DNA from: Cruorifilaria tuberocauda
Lineage: Eukaryota; Nematoda; Chromadorea; Rhabditida; Onchocercidae
NCBI GenBank assembly: GCA_013365365.1
Contig: JABVXU010000117.1
Span: forward strand, 1 to 64,000
DNA length: 64,000 bases
Direction: 5' to 3'
Shown here: piece by piece, positions 36,201 through 47,178 of the stretch
Position numbering within the stretch: the stretch's first letter is position 1
Layout of the letters: each line of letters opens with the position of its first letter
Notes under the pieces: model-generated
Told to the model about the DNA's origin: nothing
The model's input: the letters and a program-made list of their open reading frames with translations, nothing else
Databases searched by the model: none
Made by a program: the position numbers and the translations under genes

Positions 36201-39200
36201 AATTATTTGTGACTTAGATGAATACAAAAGAAAAAGAGCTTGCTGTGCTTTCAACAGCTGCTGATGGTAATTTTCTGCAAGTTCTCAATTTATCCATGAA
36301 TGAATTTAGTGCTTATTTTACCAATCGTCGTTTTGAAACTGCTGGTCAGCAGGTTCGCTGGTTCCAATATTTCTTTTTTTTAATCTAAATTTATTTATAC
36401 AATAAGGTTTGAAACTGAATTTCACAGTCATTAAATTATATGTATACCTATATATGTATTTCCGACAATGAGCAAATTTTTTTCTTTAAATGAGATAGGA
36501 ATTAGAGAATATATAGTTGAAAAATAGTATTAAATTAAATCTTCAGATATTATTCAGAAAAAGTTTCATGGTTAATGAACAGCATTCTGACTTTTATAGT
36601 TCAGAATTTTAGAGCATAGCGGAATTTCAGATCGTTTTTGTCAGCGCGGGTGCTGGAGTTTTCAATGTTGATCGTGAAATGATCAATATGACTAAGCAGC
36701 GTCTCATCGATATGGGCATATCTCTAGATCTTGTATGTCTTGGTGAGCAACCACTTCATGCAGTTCCTCTTTTTGTTTTTCAAAGGTTGCCCACTTTTTG
36801 TATTCTTTAATTCTTGTCTTTTAACTTTAAAATTTTCCTTTTTTAGCTTCCTTACATGAGCTCCTTTATTCTATTATAACTAATGGTAGATTAACGTTGG
36901 ATAAAGCAGATGTTGAATTTTATTCTAGATTCTTTATTGTTATGTCTTTTTTTAAACTCTGTGATCGATTTATAACTACATTGTTTATTAATTAAGAACA
37001 AATAGTATTTATCCTTCGGAAGATTATTTAATACCACATTGGATGAATTACTCATATTATCAAATGAGTCGACGTTCCGCAATATCAATTAAATTCAAAC
37101 CGAGAATTAATCTTCCAGATAAGTTGCTTCGGGTTGGTTAATGTTTTTGTTTTACAGCTAATATGAATAAGTGTCATTTGGACTTAACCGAATTTTGTAT
37201 TTTTCTTACAGGATGCTCGCAGGGGTCTAGTTATGGAAACAAATCATTCAGTTACTAATGATATGGACTCTGCCGATGAGAAGGCGTTTTCATCACTTAT
37301 TGAAAACAATTCTATGGAAAATAACGCAAAAGAGTTTCTGTTGAAGAAAAATTTTAATTTCGCGGACACCATATTTGTTTGTGTTTTCAGTCTCTTTTTC
37401 TATTTTTTTTATAGCATTATGATTCTACCGAAACTTTTTTTACATAAACAAATAAAATATTGAAAGGGAAATAACAGGAAAAAAAATCTTTCCGTGTGAT
37501 TCCATCTTAAATATATTTAGAGATGAATAGATTGTGGTAGTGACAATAGAAACTTTCAAGATTATTTTTTTTCAAGACTTATTTTTCTTTCGCTTTATAA
37601 GAAAAAATTGTCATATATAACGATACAGATATCGCTTTTGCTGATTTGTAAGACGAAAAATTGTACTACAGATTCCTATTTTTCTTTCGGGAATGTTTTG
37701 TTTATAATTGCTGTATAAATCGACTGCAAAAAAAAGGCCAGTAATAAGATTTTCAGGAGCCATGTCATGGAGCTGAAAGTTTTTGGAGGAATAGTTTTGA
37801 TAAATGTATTGCAAGCAATCTTCCTGAATCCAATTTATTAGCGGATCCGCTAGAATATAAAAAATTGCATGATGTACTGTCTGGGACTGAAAGGCGTCCG
37901 CTAATTAATCCCTTTAAACCGGAAGAATTTAGTGGTGCGTTTTCATTTTATTAACTTCATTCTACAGAAATATTTATGTTTAATGTTGGTATATATATTT
38001 GATAATTGCAAAATTAGCTATATATGGAATTTACAAAACAGATTTCAGTACCAATCACAGCTAATCGACGTCGTTGGATTCATGTTTTTCCGGTAGATAA
38101 ACTTGGCCGTTCAAAATTGGCGCACCATTATGTGGCCGGCAAAAGTGTCGTTAATATTATACAGGTTGATGAGTCAGAGCCAAGTGAAACGGTTATTAGT
38201 GTTAATAGTTCTCCATCATGTCGATCATCTTCTGCTCAACTTTTTGAAGATGTTGGCTGCAGCAGGTTTGTATTAAATTTTGTAACTTCTATATTTTTGT
38301 ACTCTTTGTAACTTTCTAATTTCTATAATTTTTTTGGAATAGAAACCAGTGAATTAATAGGAATGTTAAGAACTGTGATGCCACTAGCTGCATTTAAGAA
38401 TTACAAGTTTTTCTATAGTTCCTATGTATTTCACTGATTGTCTGCTGCTTTTAATAGTTTTCTTTTTTGTAAAAAAATGAATAAAAGTCGACAGAGAAAT
38501 AATGCGGAAGAAGTAGAACTATGCAAAATATATTTTAAATATCAAAAAATATTGTTTTGTTTTTAATTTGGTTGTAAAGATGATGAGATTTTGTCCAATT
38601 ATTTTTACAGGGTTACAGGACTAGGAGCAGGAGGAAAGAAATGCGTTTGGGCTTGGGGTTCGACAGGTGAAGAGAAGTGGAACCCGGATATGGAAATTGG
38701 TGTTGATTGGAAATCGCTTATACGTACAGCACTTCTTCCATTGACTACCGATTTTTTTCCGGATAGGCGCAGCATGATTGCAGACTATGCCGTGAAAGTG
38801 GCTGATTTTTTGTTGTTTTTCTTTTTTTTAAAAGGTTTGAATGTTTGAGTGTTGAATGTTTGAATGTTTGAAGTTATAATCGTTTTTAGGATAGCCTCGT
38901 TTAGAGTGATTGATTAAGAATTGTCATTTTTTGGCTTACGCTCAGATACTTGCAAGTCATAACTGTATGAAGGAGTCTGTATCCATCCTCACTGAAGTGC
39001 AATATTGATTGTATTTGTTAGTCTCATCAGCTACCGGTGTATTTCGATTTGGTGCGTGAATGGCTGGAAGATTCAAACTGTGATGATTTAGAACGTCTTC
39101 GGAATCTTGTTTTTGATCAGCTTGTTTATCAGCGATTGCAACGCGGTTTTCAAATAGTACTTTTAGATAAAAAGATGTTACATGCAGCTATTGGCGTTGA

Positions 39201-42200
39201 TGTAAGTTATCTGAAACCTAACTATGAGTTATTACAAGATTCGGATGTAATATTAACTTAATATTGAAATAATCATAATTTGACCAGTAATTATTTACGA
39301 GTAAAAACCAATACTTAATTTTGCGGTATTTACATGCTTGCGAAAGTAGGAAACATTGTATGGTGTATCTATGGTATATCTAATACCTCCTATTCTTCCA
39401 TTTGGCTTTTTTGATTGTTTAGGAAGAACATTCAAAAATGGGATATAATAACACAGTTTTTCGAGAATGTTTTTTATCATTTAATCGAATGTATCACCAT
39501 CTGTATATGGTAAATGATGGAATAACTGTTATCCAATTTTCACCAAGACTTGAAGAACCTTATGAAATATCGGAAGCGGCAGAACGCGGGGAATATACAT
39601 ATCTCTTTCAAATACCTGACAGCTCTCAGTATACGTTATGTAGTGCAAGGTATTTCTTTCATTTGACTACTATTTAATTCCTGTTTGAAAACTTTTAATC
39701 TTAAAATGGCTAGGAAGTAACAGCAGTTTAAACATTGAATGATATGGTGTAATAAACATCTGCGTATTGCAAGAATTCTTACAATTCTCTATGAATTAGT
39801 TAAAATTAATCCATCTATTTCATTCTACTAATTAGTAAAGAAAGAGAACAGTATAGCGAAGCGTTTTCAGGCAGTCTCTAACTATAGATCGATAGTTATC
39901 TGAACTTGAAAATATCACTAATTGATTAAATCATTCTTTTCTTTTAGATTTCAAAAGTATGACTATGCAAGCATGAATTGGAGCCTTCTTGACTTAGAAC
40001 TGCAGAACCGTTATCTTCCACAGTTATTCCGGGATGATATGAAATGTTTTGCATCGAGGTTGTTTCATCACCTGTATTTATTCCCTAAGTTTTATTTTCC
40101 AGTATATATAATTTTATTTTATGATGGATACCAAAGACAAGAGTTCTTTAGCTATGGGAACGAATTTTTTTGAAAATAGATGATGCAATATCACTGTGGT
40201 ATTTAGGTTTCTATTAACACCACTGTGTGCTTGTATAACGAAGAAAATCATAACTGAACGTATTGGTGGTGACAAATATATGGCTCTTTATGATTCGTCA
40301 TTTTCCAGAAGGCAAGAAGAAGGATTTTTGAAATTTATTGAAATGTTAAATCGATTCAGAAGGAAAACTTCACCAAGACACAAGAGGTATTGAGAGTTTT
40401 TTCTATTAGAGAAGACTTAATCTTACTTGCTGTTGATATTTTTACTGGTTATTTAAATTAATGCATTTGACTTCGTGCTGCAGTTTGATCGAAAAAATTA
40501 TAAGTGCGAAAATGTGGATTTTTTGGTGACAACAACATTAAGTTTGGCTCAAACCTTAATAATATCGACATAACTTTCAGGTCCATGGCCTCGACGAGTG
40601 ATATAGAAAGTCGAGTATATACTGTTGAGAATGTTGATGTTTTGTTGAATGGTTGGCGCCAAAGCTATTTGCCACTTTATTCGCAGGATTCCACCAGTCG
40701 ATTCCCGTCGTGCATGTTTTTGACGATAGAATTTATTGCCTGGCTAATGGCCAATGTTTCCGAACTATCGAGTCGACAAGCTGCTGTGGAATTTGCAGGA
40801 AGCTTGATTTCAGCTGGAAAGATACGGATGTTACAACCGAGTTTATATTTGATTCTTATTTGAAGAAAATATTTTAATATATTTTCTTAGATTAAATACT
40901 GAAAGTTTTGCACATACATATGTTTAACAACTTCATTTCTTTTATCGCTGATAGAATCATCAATTCACCATCACAACAGAGCTTTTTTGACCTGTTTTTA
41001 TTTGTACTTGATATTGCTCTCTCCTTTTTCAGTTGAAATATTAGCAGATGATCTCAATTCTTCTATATCGACTGAAAGTCACTGGCACGAGTTTCGTTGC
41101 GGTTTCTTTTTGTGTTATTTTGTGAATAGATATATTTCGGATGAAAAAACGGAAGAAAGAGAAGCTTGGTCACGAATTATTCAGTGTGAAATTGGTAAAA
41201 AGTAAGTTGTCTGAGTGTTGCTAATTCGAAAAGATTAAACTTGTAAAAAACATCTACTTCAGATGTTCTGATTTTGCATCAATCGACTGCGCATATAAGC
41301 TGAATTCAGTAGAGATGAAGTTTTATGCGCAGTTGCAAAAAACGTCAGATTCTGGAGGACATGAATATCTTCCACAACATGTATCGCAGTTCATAGAGTG
41401 GGGCAGAGTAAGCATTTTTCAAATTTTCATTTTTTACAGTATTTCATTGCAGTAATCCTATAATAGAACGACAGCATTTGGTTGAAACCATGACTGATAT
41501 TTTAAAAAATCAATAACTAAACATTTTTATGGATTTTACGGGGTCGTTCATTGAGTAGTCTTAATAAGATCTTTTTAATTAGTTTGAAGATTTAGGCTTT
41601 GTAATAGATTGTGTATTGACTTTTATTGCTGGAATTTGGTTTTCGCTGTGTTTTAAAATGTTGAAGATTGCATTAAATTTCTTTTTCATTTCCGGTTTTT
41701 TATGAGAAAACTTTTTGTGCCACAAAATCTTTCGAAATTGGAGTGCGATGGTTTATGGCAAATAGTCAAACGGTAGCGGAAACTTTGCGTCACTGGTGTA
41801 GCAAAGCAGCTAATCTTTCGTTTCATATGTTTCCGGTACCCGAAGATCCCTTTCCACGTGCCTTGAATCCTCTTTCATCACCACTTCAGTGTCCTGTGGT
41901 CATACCCTTTAGACCGAATAAAGTTAAATCAGCTAATGTGAGACTTTATATTTTTGAGTCAACTTTTAAATGAGGAAATTATCTGAAATCAGAAATCATG
42001 AAGTTTCGTGTCGTAATTTTTTTTATTTTGTTACCTATTCAGGTTGAATTAGAAGTTGCAAAACTTTAATTTGTATAATTCGATTATATTAAAATCCCTA
42101 TATAACCTCGCCTTTTATTTTATTGCAGTTCTTTCTTTGAAGAATTGCATATCATGCCTGTTCTTAGGTAATGTACTATGCAAGTTTCTAATTTGGTAAG

Positions 42201-42758
42201 AATGTTCTTGATTTTCATAATTGTAGATTTTTCAGATCTGTCGACTTATTGATGATATAATAACGGCCTTTGGATTCATTGAAATGGGTTGTTCGACACA
42301 CCAGATACCACAATACGTCCACCTTACAGGTGGGATGTTTTTGATGTATGATGAAGTGCAGCAGGCATTTCTTTGGTCCTGGAATCATATGCTCAGTCAT
42401 CGATATCGCGCTAACTTGTAATTCTTTCCTCCATTTTTTTTTCTTAGAAACTCCAAAAAAGCCTTGCATGTATGTAGTGGAAAAGCGTACGGTTGATAAA
42501 TGGTAATTTAATTTGAAATTTCCTTACCAAATATTTAAGTTCAGTAATTCATGTTTCCATTCGTTGATTGCCTTAAGTTCAATAAAATATTGGACAGAAA
42601 AAGGAATTCATGTCAACCTTCTTATGAGGCTCATATATTTTTGTTTCAGGAATTGTTCGGAAGAATTTCAGGATTATATGCTGTCGGATTTTCGATCATT
42701 TTGTAGCGATACGGATAATCGTATTGATAATTATATTTGCAATTTGCGTGAAAGTTAA
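33295..42758 (+). CDS. DEPDC5: GATOR1 complex subunit DEPDC5 (Iml1)
   Basis: DEPDC5 anchors GATOR1, the GAP complex that inactivates Rag GTPases and TORC1 when amino acids are scarce, at the lysosome. The first exon is 33295-33384 ([17 protein letters not shown]); the next are 33658-33867, 34084-34251 and 34575-34634. Conserved blocks in order: [138 protein letters not shown], the DEP domain near 40680-40830 ([18 protein letters not shown]), [15 protein letters not shown] and the end [17 protein letters not shown]. About two dozen exons join in phase, including a GAG acceptor at 41704-41706. The exon at 42129-42166 is poorly phased. The TAA overlaps an AATAAA. Two in-phase C-terminal splice routes exist near 42330-42650. 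Confidence 0.92.
42448..42502 (+). other. Alternative DEPDC5 exon
   Basis: The exon reads [18 protein letters not shown]. It is in phase if the preceding exon uses the internal donor ACAG|gtgggatg at 42330, and it joins 42650 in phase. The conserved route instead runs through to 42417 and splices directly to 42650, keeping [14 protein letters not shown], which matches human DEPDC5. Confidence 0.4.
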
Positions 42759-42933
42759 TAAATTTATTGCAAACTTTTTTGTGGATACTTGTGTTAAAGT
42801 TTGCCGTCTTTTTCGGTGGAATAGATTTTTCCAAAGTTTTAATATGGCATAAAAAATACCAATTCTTTGTCTGATTGATATTAAGCTTGCATCAGGAAAT
42901 CTAGAAATTGGCGATGAACATTAATCAGCCGTG
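42759..42933 (+). promoter_or_regulatory. DEPDC5-GPN3 intercistronic region, operon-like
   Basis: Only 175 nt separate the DEPDC5 stop from the GPN3 ATG. It contains an AATAAA overlapping the stop codon, T-rich runs (ACTTTTTTGTGG; GTCTTTTTCGG) and a possible trans-splice acceptor (GCTTGCATCAG, about 42895). This is the layout of nematode operons. No independent promoter is visible. Confidence 0.5.
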
Positions 42934-45217
42934 ATGAAATATGCGCAATTAATTGTTGGTCCAGCAGGAAGTGGAAAGGTTTCTCTTTATATTAGTAGTT
43001 TTGAATTTTTAAAAAGTTTTGAATTTAGAAATCGGTATGTATGTAATTATTTTATTCTTATGTTCTGTACTTAATGTATGAAATATTTTCAGTCAACATA
43101 CTGCTATGTGGTGCAGCAACATTGTCAGTCGATAGGTCGTAACGTTTTCTTCGTTAATTTAGATCCTGCGGCTGAGAAATTCTCCTATAATGCTGCTGTT
43201 GGTTCGTTTATTTTGCTTACAAAATTTTATCACCTTCTTATTATATTTCCGAAATCAATTTATTAAATTTTTGGGATTGATCACTGCTATTTATTAATTA
43301 AACCAGTCTTTTCTCTAGTTTCTGCCAGTTATTTATGAGAAACAGAAAAAACACATGCACAAACATTCATAAATCAACATAATATATTTACAATGATAAC
43401 TATATCATTGCAATTAATTTCATATATAGATGTGCGAGAGCTAATCAGCGTAGATGACGTGCAAGAAGATAAGCAATTAGTACTTGGTCCAAATGGTGCC
43501 TTGGTATTTTGTATGGAATATCTTGTGCAAAATTTAGATTGGCTTCATGATCAGCTAAATGAGGGAGAGGACGATTATTTCATCTTCGATTGTCCAGGTT
43601 CTTACGTCATTCCATTAGATTTTATGTTTAACTACGCTTTCTTGATTTCGATTATTATTTTATTAAGAATTCTGTTCTCAAAATATCATAAAAATCCATC
43701 AACATCAATCCAGAAGCAACCAAAGTACTACTGTGAACCAAACAACTCATTAGAGTTGGGGCTGACATAGCCTTAAGTAACCAGCCCCCAAAAGGATATT
43801 GGCTTCCTTAACAAAAACAGAAATAAACTGCATAAAAACAACCAAAAAACCAAAAAACTGATAAGAAACACTACCTAAGGAAATTTACATTTCAATACAC
43901 GTCATGTACCGATGCACTGCGGAAAACTTTCCCCAAATTGGCAAAGTATTTTGGCAGAATTATTACTTGCAACTGACATAATTGAAATCAATTTATGTTC
44001 TATTAATCAATTTATTTGGAATTTCGTCTCATCAAGTGTCTTCTTCCAGGTCAGATTGAACTTTATAGTCATTTGCCAGTAATGAAACAAATTGTCAATG
44101 CATTAAAATCATGGGATTTTAATATTTGTTCCGTATTCTTGCTTGATACGCAATTTGTTTTGGATTGTGATAAATTCTTGGGTGGTGCACTAACCACTCT
44201 CTCGACTATGATTGCAATGGAGGTGAGTTTATGTGTTAATGGCGAGAATTAGTAGCAATGGAAAATGAACTTTTTTTGTAAATTTCAGTATTCTTATCTT
44301 GAAGCTGATTATACTTATAGGTTCCGGCAGTGAATGTATTATCAAAAGTGGATTTATTATCCCATCGTAACAAAGAATTGCTGGAAACTTTTCTGGAGAC
44401 TGACCTCTGCTCTGTTGTGGATAATGAAGAAACTTCACCGTGGAATGAGAAGTATCGTCAACTTTCACGAACAATCGCGGAAGTTTTGGATGATTATAGT
44501 CTTGTATGTACCTTTATTATCCAAGTTTCTTACGACTAATTTTTTTCGATGAACTTTTAAACTGGATAAGTTTACTGCAAGATTTTCGCTTGGTATTGTA
44601 ATTCTAGCTATTTTTTAGGAATTTTCGCATTAATTGCAGCAAATATGTTTTACTATTTTTGTAACCAATATTGTTTTGGACATGATTTTCGTCATTCTGA
44701 AAATGTTTGTACCGAAAACATTTTTGAGGTACGTTTCGTTCCGCTAGATATTGAAGATGATGAATCGATTAGCGATCTTCTGTCGCTTATTGACAGCACA
44801 ATACAACACGGTGAAGATTTAGAAGTGAGTTTCATATATATTCGTCAAACTGTAATACAATGTCAGGTTAAGCTGCTGAGAAGGAGAATTATTTGTATGC
44901 ATATGAGAATATATCTGTCTGTATATATGTTTTTATGTAATCGAAAATGTTGTGAATTAAGTGTTTCTTAGGTATCTTCATAAACATGTAGAGGAATCCA
45001 AAAAGAGAACGGTTTTCTTAATTACTCAAAAAGAACTTTATTCCTTACTTATTCATAGAAAAAATAAGGTAAGTGTAAGTCAACTTAGTCCATCGTCATA
45101 AAATAATTAATCCCTTCTAAAATTTCGTATGATTCACTTATACTAAATGTTTCAACGATTTTTCAGGTAAAAGATCGTTATCCGGAAGAAGTGGATGATG
45201 ACAACAATGTTTATTGA
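42934..45217 (+). CDS. GPN3: GPN-loop GTPase 3
   Basis: GPN3 is a small GTPase that works with GPN1 in assembly and nuclear import of RNA polymerase II. Seven exons join perfectly in phase: 42934-42978, 43093-43201, 43430-43597, 44050-44222, 44321-44503, 44729-44824 and 45167-45217, giving 274 residues, close to the family size. Motifs: P-loop GPAGSGKST split over exons 1 and 2; VNLDPAAE; the family-defining GPN in [26 protein letters not shown]; and [10 protein letters not shown] for guanine recognition. The C-terminus is acidic ([12 protein letters not shown]). Exon 6 begins after TTTTTGAG rather than CAG. A poly(A) signal AATAAA lies at 45326. The gene is tucked 175 nt behind DEPDC5. Orthologue of C. 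elegans gop-2, from memory. Confidence 0.95.
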
Positions 45218-45506
45218 GACTTCTTCAGTTCCTACAGAATAACAGATTGTCATGTTATTCTTATGAAGGCGATTTGTTCTTTTTTATTGTTACGATTGTC
45301 TATTCTTGTTGCTTAATGTTTATTAAATAAAAACCTTCGTTATTTGTCACGCTTTGAATATTATTCATTATGTATAGGCTATTGTACGTCAAGAATCCGA
45401 TCAAGCTTTATTGGATAAGGCAACCAAAACGCATAAGAAATACCGTAGAAGGAGAAGCTGTGGGGATCTTCATGAAGATCCTTGGAAACAAAAGGGGATG
45501 GAGTAG
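44971..45506 (+). CDS. Two orphan exons interleaved with the GPN3 3' end
   Basis: Exon 44971-45068 (acceptor TGTTTCTTAG, donor AAG|gtaagt) reads [20 protein letters not shown] then [12 protein letters not shown]. Exon 45378-45506 (acceptor TATGTATAG) continues in phase with IVRQESDQALLDKATKTHKK, then YRRRRSCGDLHEDPWKQKG and ends at TAG 45504-45506. The first exon lies in the last GPN3 intron, the second beyond GPN3's stop and poly(A) signal. The upstream exon must end in phase 2; a candidate at about 44880-44937 has such a donor, but no ATG is certain. Either an alternative GPN3 C-terminus or an overlapping gene. I do not recognise the basic C-terminus. Confidence 0.5.
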
Positions 45507-47178
45507 TGGAAGTTGAATTCCTTGGAAACGGGATGGCAAGCTACCGTTGTAATTATTGACAATAATTAAATTTGTCTTATTGTTTCCTTTTTAATCTGAC
45601 AGACGAAGATTATTCCTAATTGGGCATTTTTTCTCTTATTGGGTGACTTTGCTTTATGAGTGTCAATACTAAGCAGGCTGATGATTATAGATGCTTGTAA
45701 TGTTAAGAGATAATACAAGGATATCACTGGGATTATTTTGCATTGGAGGCAAAAGTCTTTTATATTTTCTGCTTAGGGCTGGCTTATTGCCATGTTTCAA
45801 GTGCAAGGGTCACTGTTAAATTATCTTGTTGCATAATATTTTCTCTACTGTCGCTGTTATTGTCGTAGTCTCCTTCAAATTCAGCATATATATCAACCGG
45901 GCATTTCTTTCCTTTCTTGTTTTCCCCACTCTGTTAGAAAGATTTTCGCGTGAATGAAAAAAATAAGAGAATTCATCAGTCAGACGGCGTGTTTGACATT
46001 CATCAATGAAGGCAGCGGCGTTAAGTGCAGACGTTTTCACGCAAACATCTGTCTATGTGGTCAGGAATTTATTGTTCCAAAAAAATAATGAATTCCAAAT
46101 GTTAAAAGTAAATCAATAATATCCGTAATATTTCAGTATTTAAACAAGCGATATTAAATATTGTGGAGATATGACTTGATGAAAATTTTCTGTTATAAAG
46201 TATATATATATTATAAAATTATTGTGTACTGAAATTGAAGGTATGCTATTGTTTCTTTAAATATATGACAGGTGATTTGAATTAATATCATATTATCGCC
46301 ACATATATTTTATGAGTTTTTTTTTCCACTCTTTGTCTTTTTTCTGCCTATCTCTTGTTAAATTCAGATATAAGAGAATAAACGGTTAAGGAAAAGAACT
46401 GTACAAAAGAATTCATCAGTGAAACAGCGTGATTTGAGCATTGATTACTGAAATAGAGAGAGACATTTGCGCGTAAGCATCTATAGCTAGGTAACATAAA
46501 GGAGAGGAAAATTAGATTATATACACTGTCTATACGTCATCCATACATACGTACCTACCTATACATGTGGATAAGGTATTTTAACTTTTTTATATCAATC
46601 ATTTTTCAAGTACATGATAATTTTACCAAAAGTTATGGTTCGTTGCAAAATTCATAATTTAGTCACATTCATGATCAATTTACATTTTGGAAATTGAAAT
46701 ATTTCGATGATTTGTGACAGTTTAAAAATAGTTCAATGAACTGTGACAATTACCGAAAAATGAATGACTGATTAATGGACGAATAACAGTAAGAAATAGA
46801 AGAGGTCGATAATTACATATAAGTGTTGTGACGCATTTGGATGACAACTGAAATTATAAGTAACCCCAATCTTTAGAAAAGTTATTATCTCGACACAAAT
46901 ATTAAATTTTCTTGTTAAACATAACATAATCAAACGCAGAACGTAGTTTTCCATCTTCTTCGGCTCTTCATCAAAACTAAATAACAATAAAATCTGTTGG
47001 ATATTTATGCTGCAGTAAGACTTCGATGGAATGAATAGTACTAATTTTCGATTTTGTTGAAATAAATGTGGCTCAAATAATTCCACTTGCAGTTCTTTAA
47101 ATGTTGTTAAGAAATCTCCTAATTTTAAATTCTGATGTTTTTTATTGGTTTTTGTATTGGTTAGGATTGGTGGGATCG
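45507..47178. other. Intergenic region between GPN3 and patched-related gene
   Basis: No gene with splice support. The minus-strand frames at 45816-46040 and 46772-47239 have no recognised domains. The stretch contains a diverged duplicated segment (45969-46050 and 46409-46482) and AT dinucleotide runs near 46200. Confidence 0.4.
45969..46482. repeat. Diverged duplicated segment (two copies)
   Basis: Copy 1 (45969-46050) and copy 2 (46409-46482) share AGAATTCATCAGT, GCGTG.TT, a TGAA core and CGC.(T)AAACATCT-like ends in the same order, preceded in both by a CCACTCT tract. They are 440 bp apart in direct orientation and clearly diverged. Confidence 0.45.
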
